From positions 1 through 64,000 of the forward strand of contig JAUNPK010000009.1 of the NCBI GenBank assembly GCA_030536855.1: 64,000 nucleotides of DNA. Direction: 5' to 3'. The notes under the pieces are model-generated. The model was given only the letters and a program-made list of their open reading frames with translations. It did no database searches and had not been told where the DNA came from. Within the stretch, counting starts at the first letter, position 1. Each line of letters begins with the position of its first letter. Made by a program: the position numbers and the translations under genes. Of the stretch, positions 56,108-64,000 are shown piece after piece. This DNA is from Eubacteriales bacterium (GTDB taxonomy: Bacteria > Bacillota > Clostridia > Lachnospirales > Lachnospiraceae).

Positions 56108-57703
56108 CTATCTTCTGCGACCGCGTCTTACAATATTGTGGTCAATCGGCTGACAGCCATGAGATTCTTCCAAGGATTTCATAGTGGAAGGAACATTATT
56201 AAGCATCTTGTCCGCAGTGGCAAGCGCAGTTGTGAAGCTGTCTGCTATTTCTTCTTTTGTTAACTCAAATTCATTTGAATTCAAAGCTCTTAGCATATCG
56301 ACTTCTTTTTCAGGGCGGAAAGTGTTCCGCTTTGACTGTGCCAATGCAAGAACCATAGGGGAGGTTGACTTGATTAGCTCTGAAAGTTCATCTAGCAGTC
56401 TATATTCGTCTTGATATTCAAGTTCTATTTGTTTATCAATCCAACTATCCGTTCCCTGAGATGGTAGATACTGAGTTCTGAGAGTGTGATCGATTGCAGC
56501 AATTCTAGTGCGGATATCTTCAATGTGCTCTGCAACACTATCTGCCTGTGTCTCAAGCGTATTGCTTTTTAGTCCACTTCCGAAACCGAAAGACCTAAGC
56601 TGTTCAAGGCAGTGACTAAAGGTCTCGCGGAGCTTTTTACCCCAGTCAACGATTCCTCTAGTTCGTTTCGCTGTTTCATCAACTCTTCGGTTAAGTCTCT
56701 CAACTGGCCATTCTCTGAAAGTGCCATTGCCAGGCTTTCCTCCAACTGTGCTATTCTTTTCTGCTGACGTTCTATGGTCTGCATTTGGGTTAGCGTATTC
56801 TTCTGTAGCTTCTCGTACTGGTTTTTCCAATACTTTGCGTTCTCGTTTTCCTTCGTCTGTGATAGCAGACCGCTCTTTCTGAACTGCGCTGTTTCTGTTA
56901 AAAGCATCTTCTAAAACCTCCTTTGATAATTCGATACTATATGTTTCTGCTAAGTTCTTATCTCTAAAAGATTTGCCGGATTCGATGTGTGTAAAGGTGA
57001 TGTATTTTCTGTTGTCTTCCCACTTTACTTCATAGCCATGTTCTTCCATCTGTGAGATAAATTCTTCTTTGTTTGTTGCAGTGGTCATGCAAGCAAGTAC
57101 TGCGCTGATGCAATCTGTTTTCAAACTCTTCTTTCCATCCGTAGTCATAAGGCGATAGTCTCTTTTATCGTAAGAACGGATGGTGCCTTCTTCGATATCA
57201 GATCCATCAAAGTGCTTTCCTTTGACACAGACTGACAAACCATGAGCTTCACAAATTTCATCATTAATCTTTTTCATCTGTTTAAAGTCTGATTTGGACA
57301 GATGAACTTTACTTCCATCAATGCTATTTACGGAATTTACAACCACATGACAGTGGCAATGATCAGAGTCGATGTGGCTCGCAAGAGCGCAGGTAAATCC
57401 GGGAAAGCATCGTTCTGCCCATTCTTTACCAACAAGCAAAGTCTCTTCTGGAGTTATCTTTTCATCTGGATGAAAGGATATAACGAAGTGCTTATACTGT
57501 CTTCCACCAGTTTTATTCCAAAACTTCTTTGTTTCTTTGAACTGCTGATACACAAGATCGGCAGTAACCTTTTCTTCAAAATAATCTCCGGTTACGAGCT
57601 TAAGCTCTTCAGTGACTTTCTTATCTTTGTAGATATAGTCAAGGGTGTTACTTAATGCTGCTGAAGATTTAGCTCTCGTATTAATAGCTTTAACGACTGA
57701 CAT
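56108..57703 (-). CDS. Relaxase (MobA/VirD2, MOBP-like)
   Basis: A 531-residue nickase that would cut oriT and lead the strand into a recipient. The N-terminal relaxase domain has the three-histidine metal motif HIDSDHCHCHVVVN, preceded by HFVISFHPDEKITPEE. ATG 57703 follows AAAGGAGG. The stretch from about residue 265 to 380 is low in complexity and is read in a second frame as another protein (56569-56907). The upstream mobC-like gene overlaps by 52 bp. Confidence 0.9.
   Translation of the reverse strand: MSVVKAINTRAKSSAALSNTLDYIYKDKKVTEELKLVTGDYFEEKVTADLVYQQFKETKKFWNKTGGRQYKHFVISFHPDEKITPEETLLVGKEWAERCFPGFTCALASHIDSDHCHCHVVVNSVNSIDGSKVHLSKSDFKQMKKINDEICEAHGLSVCVKGKHFDGSDIEEGTIRSYDKRDYRLMTTDGKKSLKTDCISAVLACMTTATNKEEFISQMEEHGYEVKWEDNRKYITFTHIESGKSFRDKNLAETYSIELSKEVLEDAFNRNSAVQKERSAITDEGKRERKVLEKPVREATEEYANPNADHRTSAEKNSTVGGKPGNGTFREWPVERLNRRVDETAKRTRGIVDWGKKLRETFSHCLEQLRSFGFGSGLKSNTLETQADSVAEHIEDIRTRIAAIDHTLRTQYLPSQGTDSWIDKQIELEYQDEYRLLDELSELIKSTSPMVLALAQSKRNTFRPEKEVDMLRALNSNEFELTKEEIADSFTTALATADKMLNNVPSTMKSLEESHGCQPIDHNIVRRGRRR
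56569..56907 (-). CDS. Coiled-coil protein encoded inside the relaxase gene in another frame
   Basis: A 112-residue protein wholly inside the relaxase gene in a different frame. It starts at ATG 56907 with a perfect AAAGGAGG nine bases upstream. Residues about 20-85 are a strongly predicted coiled coil (KYWKNQYEKLQKNTLTQMQT, then ERQQKRIAQLEESL). The relaxase frame here is a disordered linker. Like MobB inside MobA of RSF1010, it could help relaxosome assembly; the family is not identified. Confidence 0.65.
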   Translation of the reverse strand: MLLTETAQFRKSGLLSQTKENENAKYWKNQYEKLQKNTLTQMQTIERQQKRIAQLEESLAMALSENGQLRDLTEELMKQRNELEESLTGVKSSARPLVTALNSLGLSVSEVD

Positions 57704-58056
57704 AGTGGCAATACCTCCTTTCCGGTTTCATGTATATCGTTTGCAAGTTCCTTAAGTTCATTTTCATTTGCTGGCTGATTATATGTATTTGCAATCTTAG
57801 CCATCTGGTTACAATTGATGCCAATACCTTTGAACTGATTTAAAAGTTCCGTAAGCTCAGACAAGAGCTTCGGGATATCTTTTAAAGCTTCTGGATTGGC
57901 AAGCGTTGCTCCTAGTGTTGCGTTGATAAGGTAGGTCTGTTTATTCAGACCGGATTCTGTTACTAGTTTGGTTAACTTTCGATACTCTTCATCGTTCATA
58001 TAGAAGTTAACCTGATGATTTCTAGTTCTGTTCTTTTTGGCTGCTTTTGTTCCCAT
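57652..58056 (-). CDS. MobC-like relaxosome accessory protein
   Basis: A 134-residue basic DNA-binding protein. ATG 58056 is nine bases after AAAGGAG; ATG 58065 abuts it. The N-terminus RTRNHQVNFYMNDEEYRKL fits a ribbon-helix-helix, and the C-terminal part (LNQFKGIGINCNQMAKIANT) is the typical MobC signature. It overlaps the relaxase start by 52 bp, so translation is coupled. MobC helps open oriT. Confidence 0.85.
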   Translation of the reverse strand: MGTKAAKKNRTRNHQVNFYMNDEEYRKLTKLVTESGLNKQTYLINATLGATLANPEALKDIPKLLSELTELLNQFKGIGINCNQMAKIANTYNQPANENELKELANDIHETGKEVLPLCQSLKLLIRELNLQQH

Positions 58057-58065
58057 GTGTATCAT

Positions 58066-58266
58066 CTCCTTTCAAAATTGTGCGGAACAAATCGGTTACA
58101 AATGATTGGATTGATAGGATGGAAACATTCCATTTGTGAGCGACCGGGTTATCCAAAAGGGGCGGAGCTCCTTTGGCGGGATGCAAGGGCAGAGCCCTTA
58201 ATTCTCTTAGTAGGGAATGGGATAAAACCGATGGGACAGTTTTCTGACGGTTATTAGGTCGGTTTT
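58066..58266. other. Putative origin of transfer
   Basis: The region just upstream of mobC is rich in short inverted repeats: ATGGAA/TTCCAT near 58120, the palindrome GGAGCTCC near 58165, AAGGGC/GCCCTT at 58185-58190 and 58194-58199, and AAAACCGA/TCGGTTTT at 58224-58231 and 58259-58266. Position upstream of mobC-relaxase and this hairpin set are typical of oriT. The nick site cannot be fixed from sequence alone. Confidence 0.5.
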
Positions 58267-58345
58267 TCGTCCATTACCGGATAAGAGGATGTGCTCTAGG
58301 GGGCGGGGGAATGAAAGTCCCCAGTGGGTTCCAAGGGCTAGCCCT

Positions 58346-58496
58346 GGCAAGCTACCGAAGTGAAACGAGGGTACCACGAGACTAGGAACGATAGTGACTA
58401 GTCAAAGTGGGTAGCTTGCCTATTATTCTGAAAATATATACAGGGCTGCAGATAATCTGCTGTAGATATGCCCTGTGAGTAACAAATCAGAATAAT
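58346..58496. ncRNA. Highly structured region, possible small RNA
   Basis: Nested perfect stems: 58346-58356 with 58410-58420 (GGCAAGCTACC), then immediately 58422-58431 with 58487-58496 (ATTATTCTGA), which itself encloses 58440-58446 with 58470-58476. Inside the first stem GACTAG/CTAGTC adds another hairpin. No open frame fits. It could be a structured RNA, a mob-operon leader, or part of oriT. The family is unknown to me. Confidence 0.45.
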
Positions 58497-58800
58497 GGTG
58501 GTTTGGTAGGCCGCTGTATTCGTTGAATAAGTGGAATTGGCACACGGATGTGTAGTCAAATTCCGCTGATAATTTCATTAAGCGGACTACATGTCGCAAT
58601 CTCCAGTTGGATGAATATGATTATTAGAAAGACTAACGTTGCTGATATCAGTTAGATATCTTTAGGTGATATCAGTTAGATATCAGCAGAGTTTCTTTGG
58701 CTTGAACAAAGTTCTTAAATAGATATTTGATATACACTGTAGAATCTGTGCGAGTGCTTTTCTTTCTTTACTTCCCTGGGGGACAGGGTAATTAATTATT
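58497..58800. other. Right end of the element, gene-free
   Basis: No convincing gene. More inverted repeats occur (GTAGTC/GACTAC, AGTGGAATT/AATTCCGCT, roughly 58530-58595). Two 18-bp direct repeats of TGATATCAGTTAGATATC lie at 58644-58661 and 58668-58685, 24 bp apart, each with a GATATC palindrome at both ends. TAGAATCTGT at 58740-58749 is shared with the left end. These are likely binding sites for the recombinases. Confidence 0.5.
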
Positions 58801-58896
58801 GTCTTAATCGGGCTTGTTGTTCTGTTTAAGAATCAGGTAACTTCTATGGTAAAGAGTATTCTTAGTAAGATGTCAAGTCAGGCAAATCAGGTGTAA
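58801..58896 (+). pseudogene. flp: Flp pilin gene, 3' half
   Basis: Thirty-one codons (VLIGLVVLFKNQVTSMV, then KSILSKMSSQANQV) and TAA 58894-58896. They continue the hydrophobic helix that is cut at 34794. Joined to the 5' half they give a 57-residue Flp pilin without any frame error. The half gene has no start of its own. It remains directly upstream of the DUF5702 gene, so the element separates the downstream tad genes from their left-hand promoter. Confidence 0.93.
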
Positions 58897-58902
58897 TAAT
58901 AT

Positions 58903-61008
58903 ATGGTTAAATTAAAAGGACAGATAACGGTATTAGCATCACTTACCCTTATGCTGGTTTTGTCCCTGGTATTCGCCTGTTTTAAATCATCAGGGGATTC
59001 CTCGTATAATACTATAATAAAACAAGCCTGCGAATTATCCAATGAGGCAGTGTTTGCAGGATATTGCAACGACATGTTAAATGAATACAGTATTCTGCTA
59101 TTGAAAAAATCGGACAAGAACAATAAAGAGCTTTCATCATATATTGCTGATAATATCTCAGCATATTCTAACAACATCTCACTTGTAAAAGCCGAATATG
59201 ACAATTGTGTATATGTCACAGATAACGGTGGCTCGGGTATTCGGGATGAAATTCTAAAATATATGCAGTATGGCGTATATTCAGAGGTTGTTAATTCCTT
59301 TAGGGAGTCAGAGCAACAAGTTAATAAATCCAAGAAAATAAATGAAATATCAGATGATATAGCTCAATGTGAGGAAAGAATATATGAAATGGATAAAAGC
59401 GTTCTGGAACTGATAATGAGTGTGGAAGGGATAAAGACTACAGAGGCAGGAATAGTAACAGAAGGTGGCAAACCTGTAAGAAGCGGTAATGATTTTGTAA
59501 AAGCTTTAGTGAGGGGAAATGTTTCCATGTCATCGGTAAATATTAATAATGAAAAGGTATACAACGTGATGAAAGATAGTGGCATGTACGTAGACATGGA
59601 TCAATGCTTAACGGATATGGATCAATGTCTGGAGGGATTGTATAACGAAGGTGATGAGGTAAGTGAATCAAGAGGAAGCAGTTCTTACGATGCCATATAT
59701 GAAAGGAATCTTAATAAACTTAAAAAAGCGTATTTCGGAGCCTGCAAAAATATAGACAAAGCTTTAAGTACAATAGAACAATATAAGCGTGTTAACAAAG
59801 AAGCATCATCATCACTGGAACGCTGTAAAAATAAGGTGGAAGAAAGCAAAGATATTATTGGTGAAGAAATCTATTCAGGGTTAAAGCAGGATTTATGCGA
59901 CATTGAAAAAGACGGATTATCAGACAGTCGAAAAATGTGCGATATAAATGCGATGGAGAAATGTCTCAGGGAAGATAAGCAGGTACTTGATAGTGCATCT
60001 TCTTATATTAACAACATGGATGTAAAAATAACTGCGTCAAATTCCATGGAGATAAAAGGATATGTAAAACAGGCAGAGTATATACTCACAGCTTATACAA
60101 ATAATGGATTGAAATTTGATTATTCTGCTGTAGATTTTTCATCACAGGCAAAGGGAATGGATGCCATAAGAAAATTATATGAAACTATGAGTGACGGTCT
60201 TGTGGGGTTGGTAATTGACGAAGGTAATATTTCGGACAAGACAATACAATATTCCGATTTGGCTTCCGGTCTTGGCGGTGACAGTTCATCATCAGGAAAT
60301 CTGATTAAAGCTACTATTGATACGGCCTTATATGACGAATACATATTATCCCATTTTAATAACTATATGGATTACACAGGGACAAATAAAACACTTAATG
60401 ATAATGCATTGTTAAAGTATATGGTTGAGTATGTGCTATGTGGGAAAGATTCTGATAAGGATAATTTAAAACAGGTGATGATTGAGTTATCAGCAATTAG
60501 GGAAGGGATGAATTTTGCATATCTTCTTACAGATTCCGGGAAAAAAACTGAAGCATATTCTCTTGCAGCAACCCTTTTGGGATTTACAGGAAATACTGCT
60601 GTAATTAAAGCGGGACAATATTTAATATTGGCTGCATGGGCCTACGGGGAGTCTATACTGGAACTTAGGGAACTGTACAAAGGGAAAAAAATTGAGTTCG
60701 TTAAGACGAAGAATAACTGGAGATTAAGTCTTGGTAATCTTCTTGTAATGAACCTGGATGGAGATGAAAAAAATGATGGAAAAACCGGAATGGATTATAA
60801 GGATTATTTACGAGTCTTGCTTATTACAGAAAATGGAGTAAAGAAAAATTACCGGGTTATGGGTGCCATGGAATTGAGAATGATGGAACTTGGGCATTCT
60901 GATTTTAGAATGAGAGAATACATTATTTCTGCGTCGGGAACGGCGGTGTTTAAGAATAAGAGCAAGGGAAATCTGTATTCTCAACAGATATATTATTCCT
61001 ATGTGTAA
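58903..61008 (+). CDS. DUF5702 protein of the Tad locus (TadG-like)
   Basis: A 701-residue protein that begins MVKLKGQITVLASLTLMLVL, a pseudopilin-like hydrophobic N-terminus. The long extracytoplasmic part has coiled-coil segments (residues about 125-350) and ends with a domain containing MGAMELRMMELGHSDFRM and YIISASGTAVF. Proteins of this family sit in clostridial Tad loci where TadG would be expected. It starts 6 bp after the flp stop. Confidence 0.75.
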   Translation: MVKLKGQITVLASLTLMLVLSLVFACFKSSGDSSYNTIIKQACELSNEAVFAGYCNDMLNEYSILLLKKSDKNNKELSSYIADNISAYSNNISLVKAEYDNCVYVTDNGGSGIRDEILKYMQYGVYSEVVNSFRESEQQVNKSKKINEISDDIAQCEERIYEMDKSVLELIMSVEGIKTTEAGIVTEGGKPVRSGNDFVKALVRGNVSMSSVNINNEKVYNVMKDSGMYVDMDQCLTDMDQCLEGLYNEGDEVSESRGSSSYDAIYERNLNKLKKAYFGACKNIDKALSTIEQYKRVNKEASSSLERCKNKVEESKDIIGEEIYSGLKQDLCDIEKDGLSDSRKMCDINAMEKCLREDKQVLDSASSYINNMDVKITASNSMEIKGYVKQAEYILTAYTNNGLKFDYSAVDFSSQAKGMDAIRKLYETMSDGLVGLVIDEGNISDKTIQYSDLASGLGGDSSSSGNLIKATIDTALYDEYILSHFNNYMDYTGTNKTLNDNALLKYMVEYVLCGKDSDKDNLKQVMIELSAIREGMNFAYLLTDSGKKTEAYSLAATLLGFTGNTAVIKAGQYLILAAWAYGESILELRELYKGKKIEFVKTKNNWRLSLGNLLVMNLDGDEKNDGKTGMDYKDYLRVLLITENGVKKNYRVMGAMELRMMELGHSDFRMREYIISASGTAVFKNKSKGNLYSQQIYYSYV

Positions 61009-61063
61009 TATGCCTTTTTTATAAGCATCAGATAATAAACGAAGAAGGAGGCATCAGGCAGAT

Positions 61064-62026
61064 ATGTTAAGAGCAATATCTTTATCTTTGTTGAGAGAAA
61101 AGATTAAGAAAAAAATAAACACCAAGTTATGTAACAATGCTGTAAAAGAGGCATATTTACCAGCATCGACAACTGTAGAAGCATCACTGGTTGTCCCTAT
61201 ATTCGTTTATGCAGCAGTTGCTGTCATGTATATGATTCAGATTATTGCAGTGAGGGCAAGGGTTAATGAAGCTTTATATGATACTTTAAGAAAATCTGCA
61301 AGATATGCATATGTCTATGATAGTCTGAAAGGTTTGTCAGGGGATGATTCGGGAAATGCAAAAAGTAAGATTACAGCCGATGAGAATAATCCATCGCAAT
61401 TGAGTGGTATGCTCTCTTCTGGATTAAGCGTTGTAGCATTTCAGCAACTTTTTATTTCTGAATTAGGGGAAGATTTTGCAAAAAATAATAATATTGTGGG
61501 TGGTAATCCCGGATGGAATTTTGCCCAATCAAAAGTGCTTAACAACAATTCCTCACTTGAAATTAAATTGACTTACTATATAAAGAATCCTTTTGATGTT
61601 TTTGGAGTTGCAATAATAAAGGTTTCGGAAGCAAAGAAAACCAATGCATGGCTTGGTGAAGACAGCGATTCTTTTACTTATGACACAAGTCAGGTGGTAG
61701 ATAAGGATAATTATGTGTATATAACAGCAGGAGGAAGCGTGTACCATACAAAAAAAACATGTACTTATCTTACAAGAAACATAAAAAACTCAAATGTGTT
61801 GGGAATAGGTTCTCTACGCAATAATTCGGGAGGAAAGTATTATCCCTGTACCATATGCAAGGCAGATGCTGCAACCGGAGAAGTTTTTTATACGGATTAC
61901 GGTGACAGATACCATAAAACAGCCATTTGTACCAAGCTTTCAAGAGATATATTAACCGTTAAAAAAAGCAGTGTTCCCGAAAGAAGAGAGTGTGAGAAAT
62001 GTAAAGCGGAAGCGGGAGGCTCCTAA
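61064..62026 (+). CDS. TadE-like pilus protein with a Cys-rich tail
   Basis: A 320-residue protein. After a basic N-terminus comes the TadE signature STTVEASLVVPIFVYAAVAV, a prepilin-like helix. The C-terminal 90 residues contain two similar segments, YHTKKTCTYLTRN...YPCTICKADA and YHKTAICTKLSRD...RRECEKCKAEA, each with a His and Cys set that may bind metal. ATG 61064 follows AAGGAGG. Confidence 0.78.
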   Translation: MLRAISLSLLREKIKKKINTKLCNNAVKEAYLPASTTVEASLVVPIFVYAAVAVMYMIQIIAVRARVNEALYDTLRKSARYAYVYDSLKGLSGDDSGNAKSKITADENNPSQLSGMLSSGLSVVAFQQLFISELGEDFAKNNNIVGGNPGWNFAQSKVLNNNSSLEIKLTYYIKNPFDVFGVAIIKVSEAKKTNAWLGEDSDSFTYDTSQVVDKDNYVYITAGGSVYHTKKTCTYLTRNIKNSNVLGIGSLRNNSGGKYYPCTICKADAATGEVFYTDYGDRYHKTAICTKLSRDILTVKKSSVPERRECEKCKAEAGGS

Positions 62027-62457
62027 TGATAAAAGTAATTTATTTAATTGTATGTATGGTTCTGTTATCTATGGAGGACATTAAATATAAATCAGTGAAA
62101 ATTCTACATTTTATAATTATGTTTGGGTGCATACCTTTTGCTTTTATTGGAGACCACATTTTTTTTCAGTTGAATATTTCATGGAAAAGCTTGCTGTATT
62201 CACTACTTACAGGGATTGGAATGTTCATAATTTCTAAAGTTACCGGGTTGTTTGGAACTGCAGATGGGATAGTAGTGTCATTGATAGGTATTATCACGGA
62301 TTGGAAGATGGGAATAGCGGTATTATTGTTGTCTATGCTATTAATATCTTTTTTTGGACTGATATTATTAGCAGTAAAAAAGGTAAAACTCAAACAGGAA
62401 ATTCCCTATATTCCCTTTCTGCTAATATCGTTAGTGGGGGTATTGTTAGGGGGATAA
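62026..62457 (+). CDS. Second A24-type prepilin peptidase
   Basis: A 143-residue polytopic membrane protein of about four helices. First acidic catalytic site MEDIKYKSVK, second site GTADGIVVSLIG, where the normal GxGD is GTAD. It overlaps the TadE-like gene by one base. Together with tadV at 30011 the locus has two peptidases, perhaps one for Flp and one for the pseudopilins. Confidence 0.78.
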   Translation: MIKVIYLIVCMVLLSMEDIKYKSVKILHFIIMFGCIPFAFIGDHIFFQLNISWKSLLYSLLTGIGMFIISKVTGLFGTADGIVVSLIGIITDWKMGIAVLLLSMLLISFFGLILLAVKKVKLKQEIPYIPFLLISLVGVLLGG

Positions 62458-62461
62458 CGAA

Positions 62462-62965
62462 ATGGTTCGAAAAGTTGAAATAATTAAAATAATCGAAATT
62501 ATTACAATAAAGGTAAAGAAGGCAGTGAGGATTTATAAAAGGGATATTAAGACAAAAAGGTTGAAAGGAATATATGTGGTTGAAAATTCAGTAATAGTTC
62601 CGTTGTTTACTCTGATAATAGTGGCTGTAATATCTTTATGTTGTTATATGCATGATAAGGTGGTGGCGGGGAACATAATGGAGCAGGTGTGTATAGAGTG
62701 TAGCCGGCAGGATGACAAAAATGAGCAGAATGTAATAATGTCCAAAGCACGAAATTACATTGAAACCAAAACACTGTTTTTAAAGAATATAAGGGTTTAT
62801 ATGAGTGGAAATACAGGTAAAGAGACGGTTACATGTATTGCTGACTGTGGTTTAACACCTGCTTTTTTAAGCATAAAAGCTTTTACCATTAATAAAAAGA
62901 TTAGTTATAGTCATCCGCCGAAACTAATAAGGATAACCAATGCAATTAAGGAGGCGATAAATTAA
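62462..62965 (+). CDS. TadE/TadF-like minor pilin
   Basis: A 167-residue protein with a basic N-terminus, then GIYVVENSVIVPLFTLIIVAVISL, a prepilin-like helix with the conserved Glu and Pro, and a short extracellular part with several cysteines (EQVCIECSRQ, CIADCG). It starts 4 bp after the previous stop and belongs to the same operon. Confidence 0.75.
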   Translation: MVRKVEIIKIIEIITIKVKKAVRIYKRDIKTKRLKGIYVVENSVIVPLFTLIIVAVISLCCYMHDKVVAGNIMEQVCIECSRQDDKNEQNVIMSKARNYIETKTLFLKNIRVYMSGNTGKETVTCIADCGLTPAFLSIKAFTINKKISYSHPPKLIRITNAIKEAIN

Positions 62966-62968
62966 AAT

Positions 62969-64000
62969 ATGGATAATAATGATCAAGAATATATGATTTC
63001 TTATGAAAGGGAAAACAACAGCAGTTATATGGTGTTGCGTAAGGAAGATTTTAATGATGAGGATTATCAGATAAAGATGGTGAGATTGAATAAGCCATCC
63101 CATTTTCTGAAATTTACTATAAACGAAGTCAATGAAAGAAAGTGCATATATTATGATATCACTTCCAAACAGCAAATGAGCAGAGTGTATGAATTTGGGA
63201 AAATGACAATAGAAGATATTAAATCAATATTTGTAAATATATCGGAAATGGTAAGAATAGTGGATTCATATATGTTGGATCTGGACAAGGTTATAATGGA
63301 ACCGCAGTATATTTATATGACTATGGTGGATAAAAAGCTTTATTTTGCATATTGCCCGGGAAAGAGTAATTCGGATTTCTATGAGAAAATGCGAAGCTTA
63401 TTTGAATACATAATGGAAAGGTTTGATCATTCTGTTGACAAAAGCTGCATAGTGAAGCTTTATGATATATATCAGAAAATTCTGGTAAGAGATTATGACC
63501 CCTATAATCTTATATGGCTTTTCAGGGAGCCATTGTCCAGGGGTGGGAAACCGGATGATAAACCAGATGATAAACCGGAAAATATCATAAATAAAGCAGA
63601 GGAAATCAATAAACCGGAGGAGATTTATAAAGAAAGAAGCATTGATAACAAAGATGATAGAGACAGAGACGTAATAATTCCCACCGTGATGACTGAAACC
63701 TTAGTTGAGGACGAGGATGAGAATAGGACAGGACCTAGCAGAAAGACCATCGTTAATTGCATATCCCTGTTATTGATTATAACAGGAATAATAAGTCTGT
63801 TTTTAAAGCAGTATGCTGTAATACGAATTGGTGTAATTCCTTCTGTTTTGTGTATTATAGTGGGAGTGCTTATAAGTGTTTTTAAAGATTTTTTCACCGG
63901 CAAAGAAGTAAAAAGAGAAAAGAAGGTAGAAATTCCTTACAAAATACCACAGCCAAAGATAAAATACTCATATGACAAAGATGAAAATATCAAGCCCTAT
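62969..64000 (+). CDS. DUF6382-like protein (partial, runs off the window)
   Basis: Open from ATG 62969 to the right edge without a stop (344 codons). An in-frame TAA at 62963 fixes the ATG as the earliest start. The N-terminal 180 residues are soluble (SYMVLRKEDFNDEDYQIKMV and RLFEYIMERFDHSV-like segments), followed by a Lys/Asp/Pro linker (KPDDKPDDKPE) and two membrane helices (CISLLLIITGIISLFLK, VIPSVLCIIVGVLISVF). In related loci such proteins carry a C-terminal FHA domain and act with the Tad machine. That part lies beyond the window. Confidence 0.7.
   Translation, partial: MDNNDQEYMISYERENNSSYMVLRKEDFNDEDYQIKMVRLNKPSHFLKFTINEVNERKCIYYDITSKQQMSRVYEFGKMTIEDIKSIFVNISEMVRIVDSYMLDLDKVIMEPQYIYMTMVDKKLYFAYCPGKSNSDFYEKMRSLFEYIMERFDHSVDKSCIVKLYDIYQKILVRDYDPYNLIWLFREPLSRGGKPDDKPDDKPENIINKAEEINKPEEIYKERSIDNKDDRDRDVIIPTVMTETLVEDEDENRTGPSRKTIVNCISLLLIITGIISLFLKQYAVIRIGVIPSVLCIIVGVLISVFKDFFTGKEVKREKKVEIPYKIPQPKIKYSYDKDENIKPY

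Larger units (their letters stand above)
34796..58801. mobile_element. 24.0-kb Tn554-like mobilizable element carrying DISARM-type defence genes
   Basis: The 9-bp sequence TAATTATTG is present at both junctions (34787-34795 and 58793-58801), and removing one copy with everything between restores the Flp pilin frame exactly. The element contains three tyrosine recombinases and a TnpC-like gene (recombination), parM/parR-like genes (segregation), relaxase, MobC-like gene and putative oriT (mobilization), a repressor-like gene and the defence operon. TAGAATCTGT occurs near both ends (34822-34831 and 58740-58749) and may mark recombinase sites. No type IV secretion or coupling-protein genes are present. 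Confidence 0.9.

Noticed and set aside
58346..58496. Retron msr-msd or group II intron fragment
   Set aside because: No reverse transcriptase or intron-encoded protein anywhere nearby, and no domain V-like hairpin was recognised.
58644..58685. CRISPR array
   Set aside because: Only two short units with a 6-bp gap, no spacers of CRISPR length and no cas genes in the window.
34796..58801. Complete integrative conjugative element
   Set aside because: No VirB4-, VirD4/TcpA- or other type IV secretion genes are present; only relaxase and MobC-like genes, so it is mobilizable at most.

Overview
The window is AT-rich low-GC Gram-positive chromosome. The conserved run uvrC-hprK-ROK glucokinase-murB-rapZ-whiA, strong AGGAGG ribosome sites, frequent GTG/TTG starts and a split Tad (Flp) pilus locus point to an anaerobic clostridial gut-type bacterium, most likely a Lachnospiraceae member. 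Genus is not decided from sequence alone.

Region 1 (1-29.9 kb) is ordinary chromosome. It holds the tail of a surface protein, pth-mfd, an aldolase-family enzyme, ilvE, an envelope glycosidase, a GltD-type oxidoreductase on the minus strand, an ECF sigma factor with a membrane partner, a MoxR/DUF58/transglutaminase set, the uvrC-to-whiA block, a His-rich COG0523 metallochaperone with a second P-loop protein carrying a YcgQ-like tail, a NudC-type Nudix hydrolase and a membrane-anchored GH25 lysozyme. Small palindromic repeat relics lie at 22.15 kb and 29.3-29.46 kb, and possibly at 4.9 kb.

Region 2 (30.0-34.8 kb and 58.8-64 kb) is one Tad pilus operon: prepilin peptidase, TadZ, TadA/CpaF, TadB, TadC, Flp pilin, then DUF5702, TadE-like proteins, a second prepilin peptidase and a DUF6382-like protein. 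It is cut exactly inside the flp pilin gene. Joining codon 26 of the left half (ending 34794) to the codon at 58801 restores a perfect 57-residue Flp pilin.

Region 3 (about 34796-58801, 24.0 kb) is the insertion. It is a Tn554-family-like mobilizable element with three consecutive large tyrosine recombinases and a 125-residue TnpC-like protein. ParM/ParR-like segregation genes sit in the same operon. A P-type relaxase, a MobC-like accessory protein and a probable oriT lie at the other end. There is no type IV secretion machinery, so it would need a helper to transfer. A divergent repressor-like gene faces the recombinase operon across a 0.6-kb control region with palindromic operators and long imperfect direct repeats.

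The cargo (43.7-56.1 kb) is a compact defence operon: a C5-cytosine methyltransferase, a FokI-type nuclease, an HNH nuclease, then proteins matching the class 2 DISARM core (DrmE-like, DrmA-like helicase, DrmB-like DUF1998 protein) and a small one-pass membrane protein. The usual phospholipase-D-type DrmC is absent. The most interesting hypotheses are a DISARM variant whose nuclease role is filled by the FokI-type and/or HNH enzymes, and a pilus operon that excision of a defence element could switch back on.
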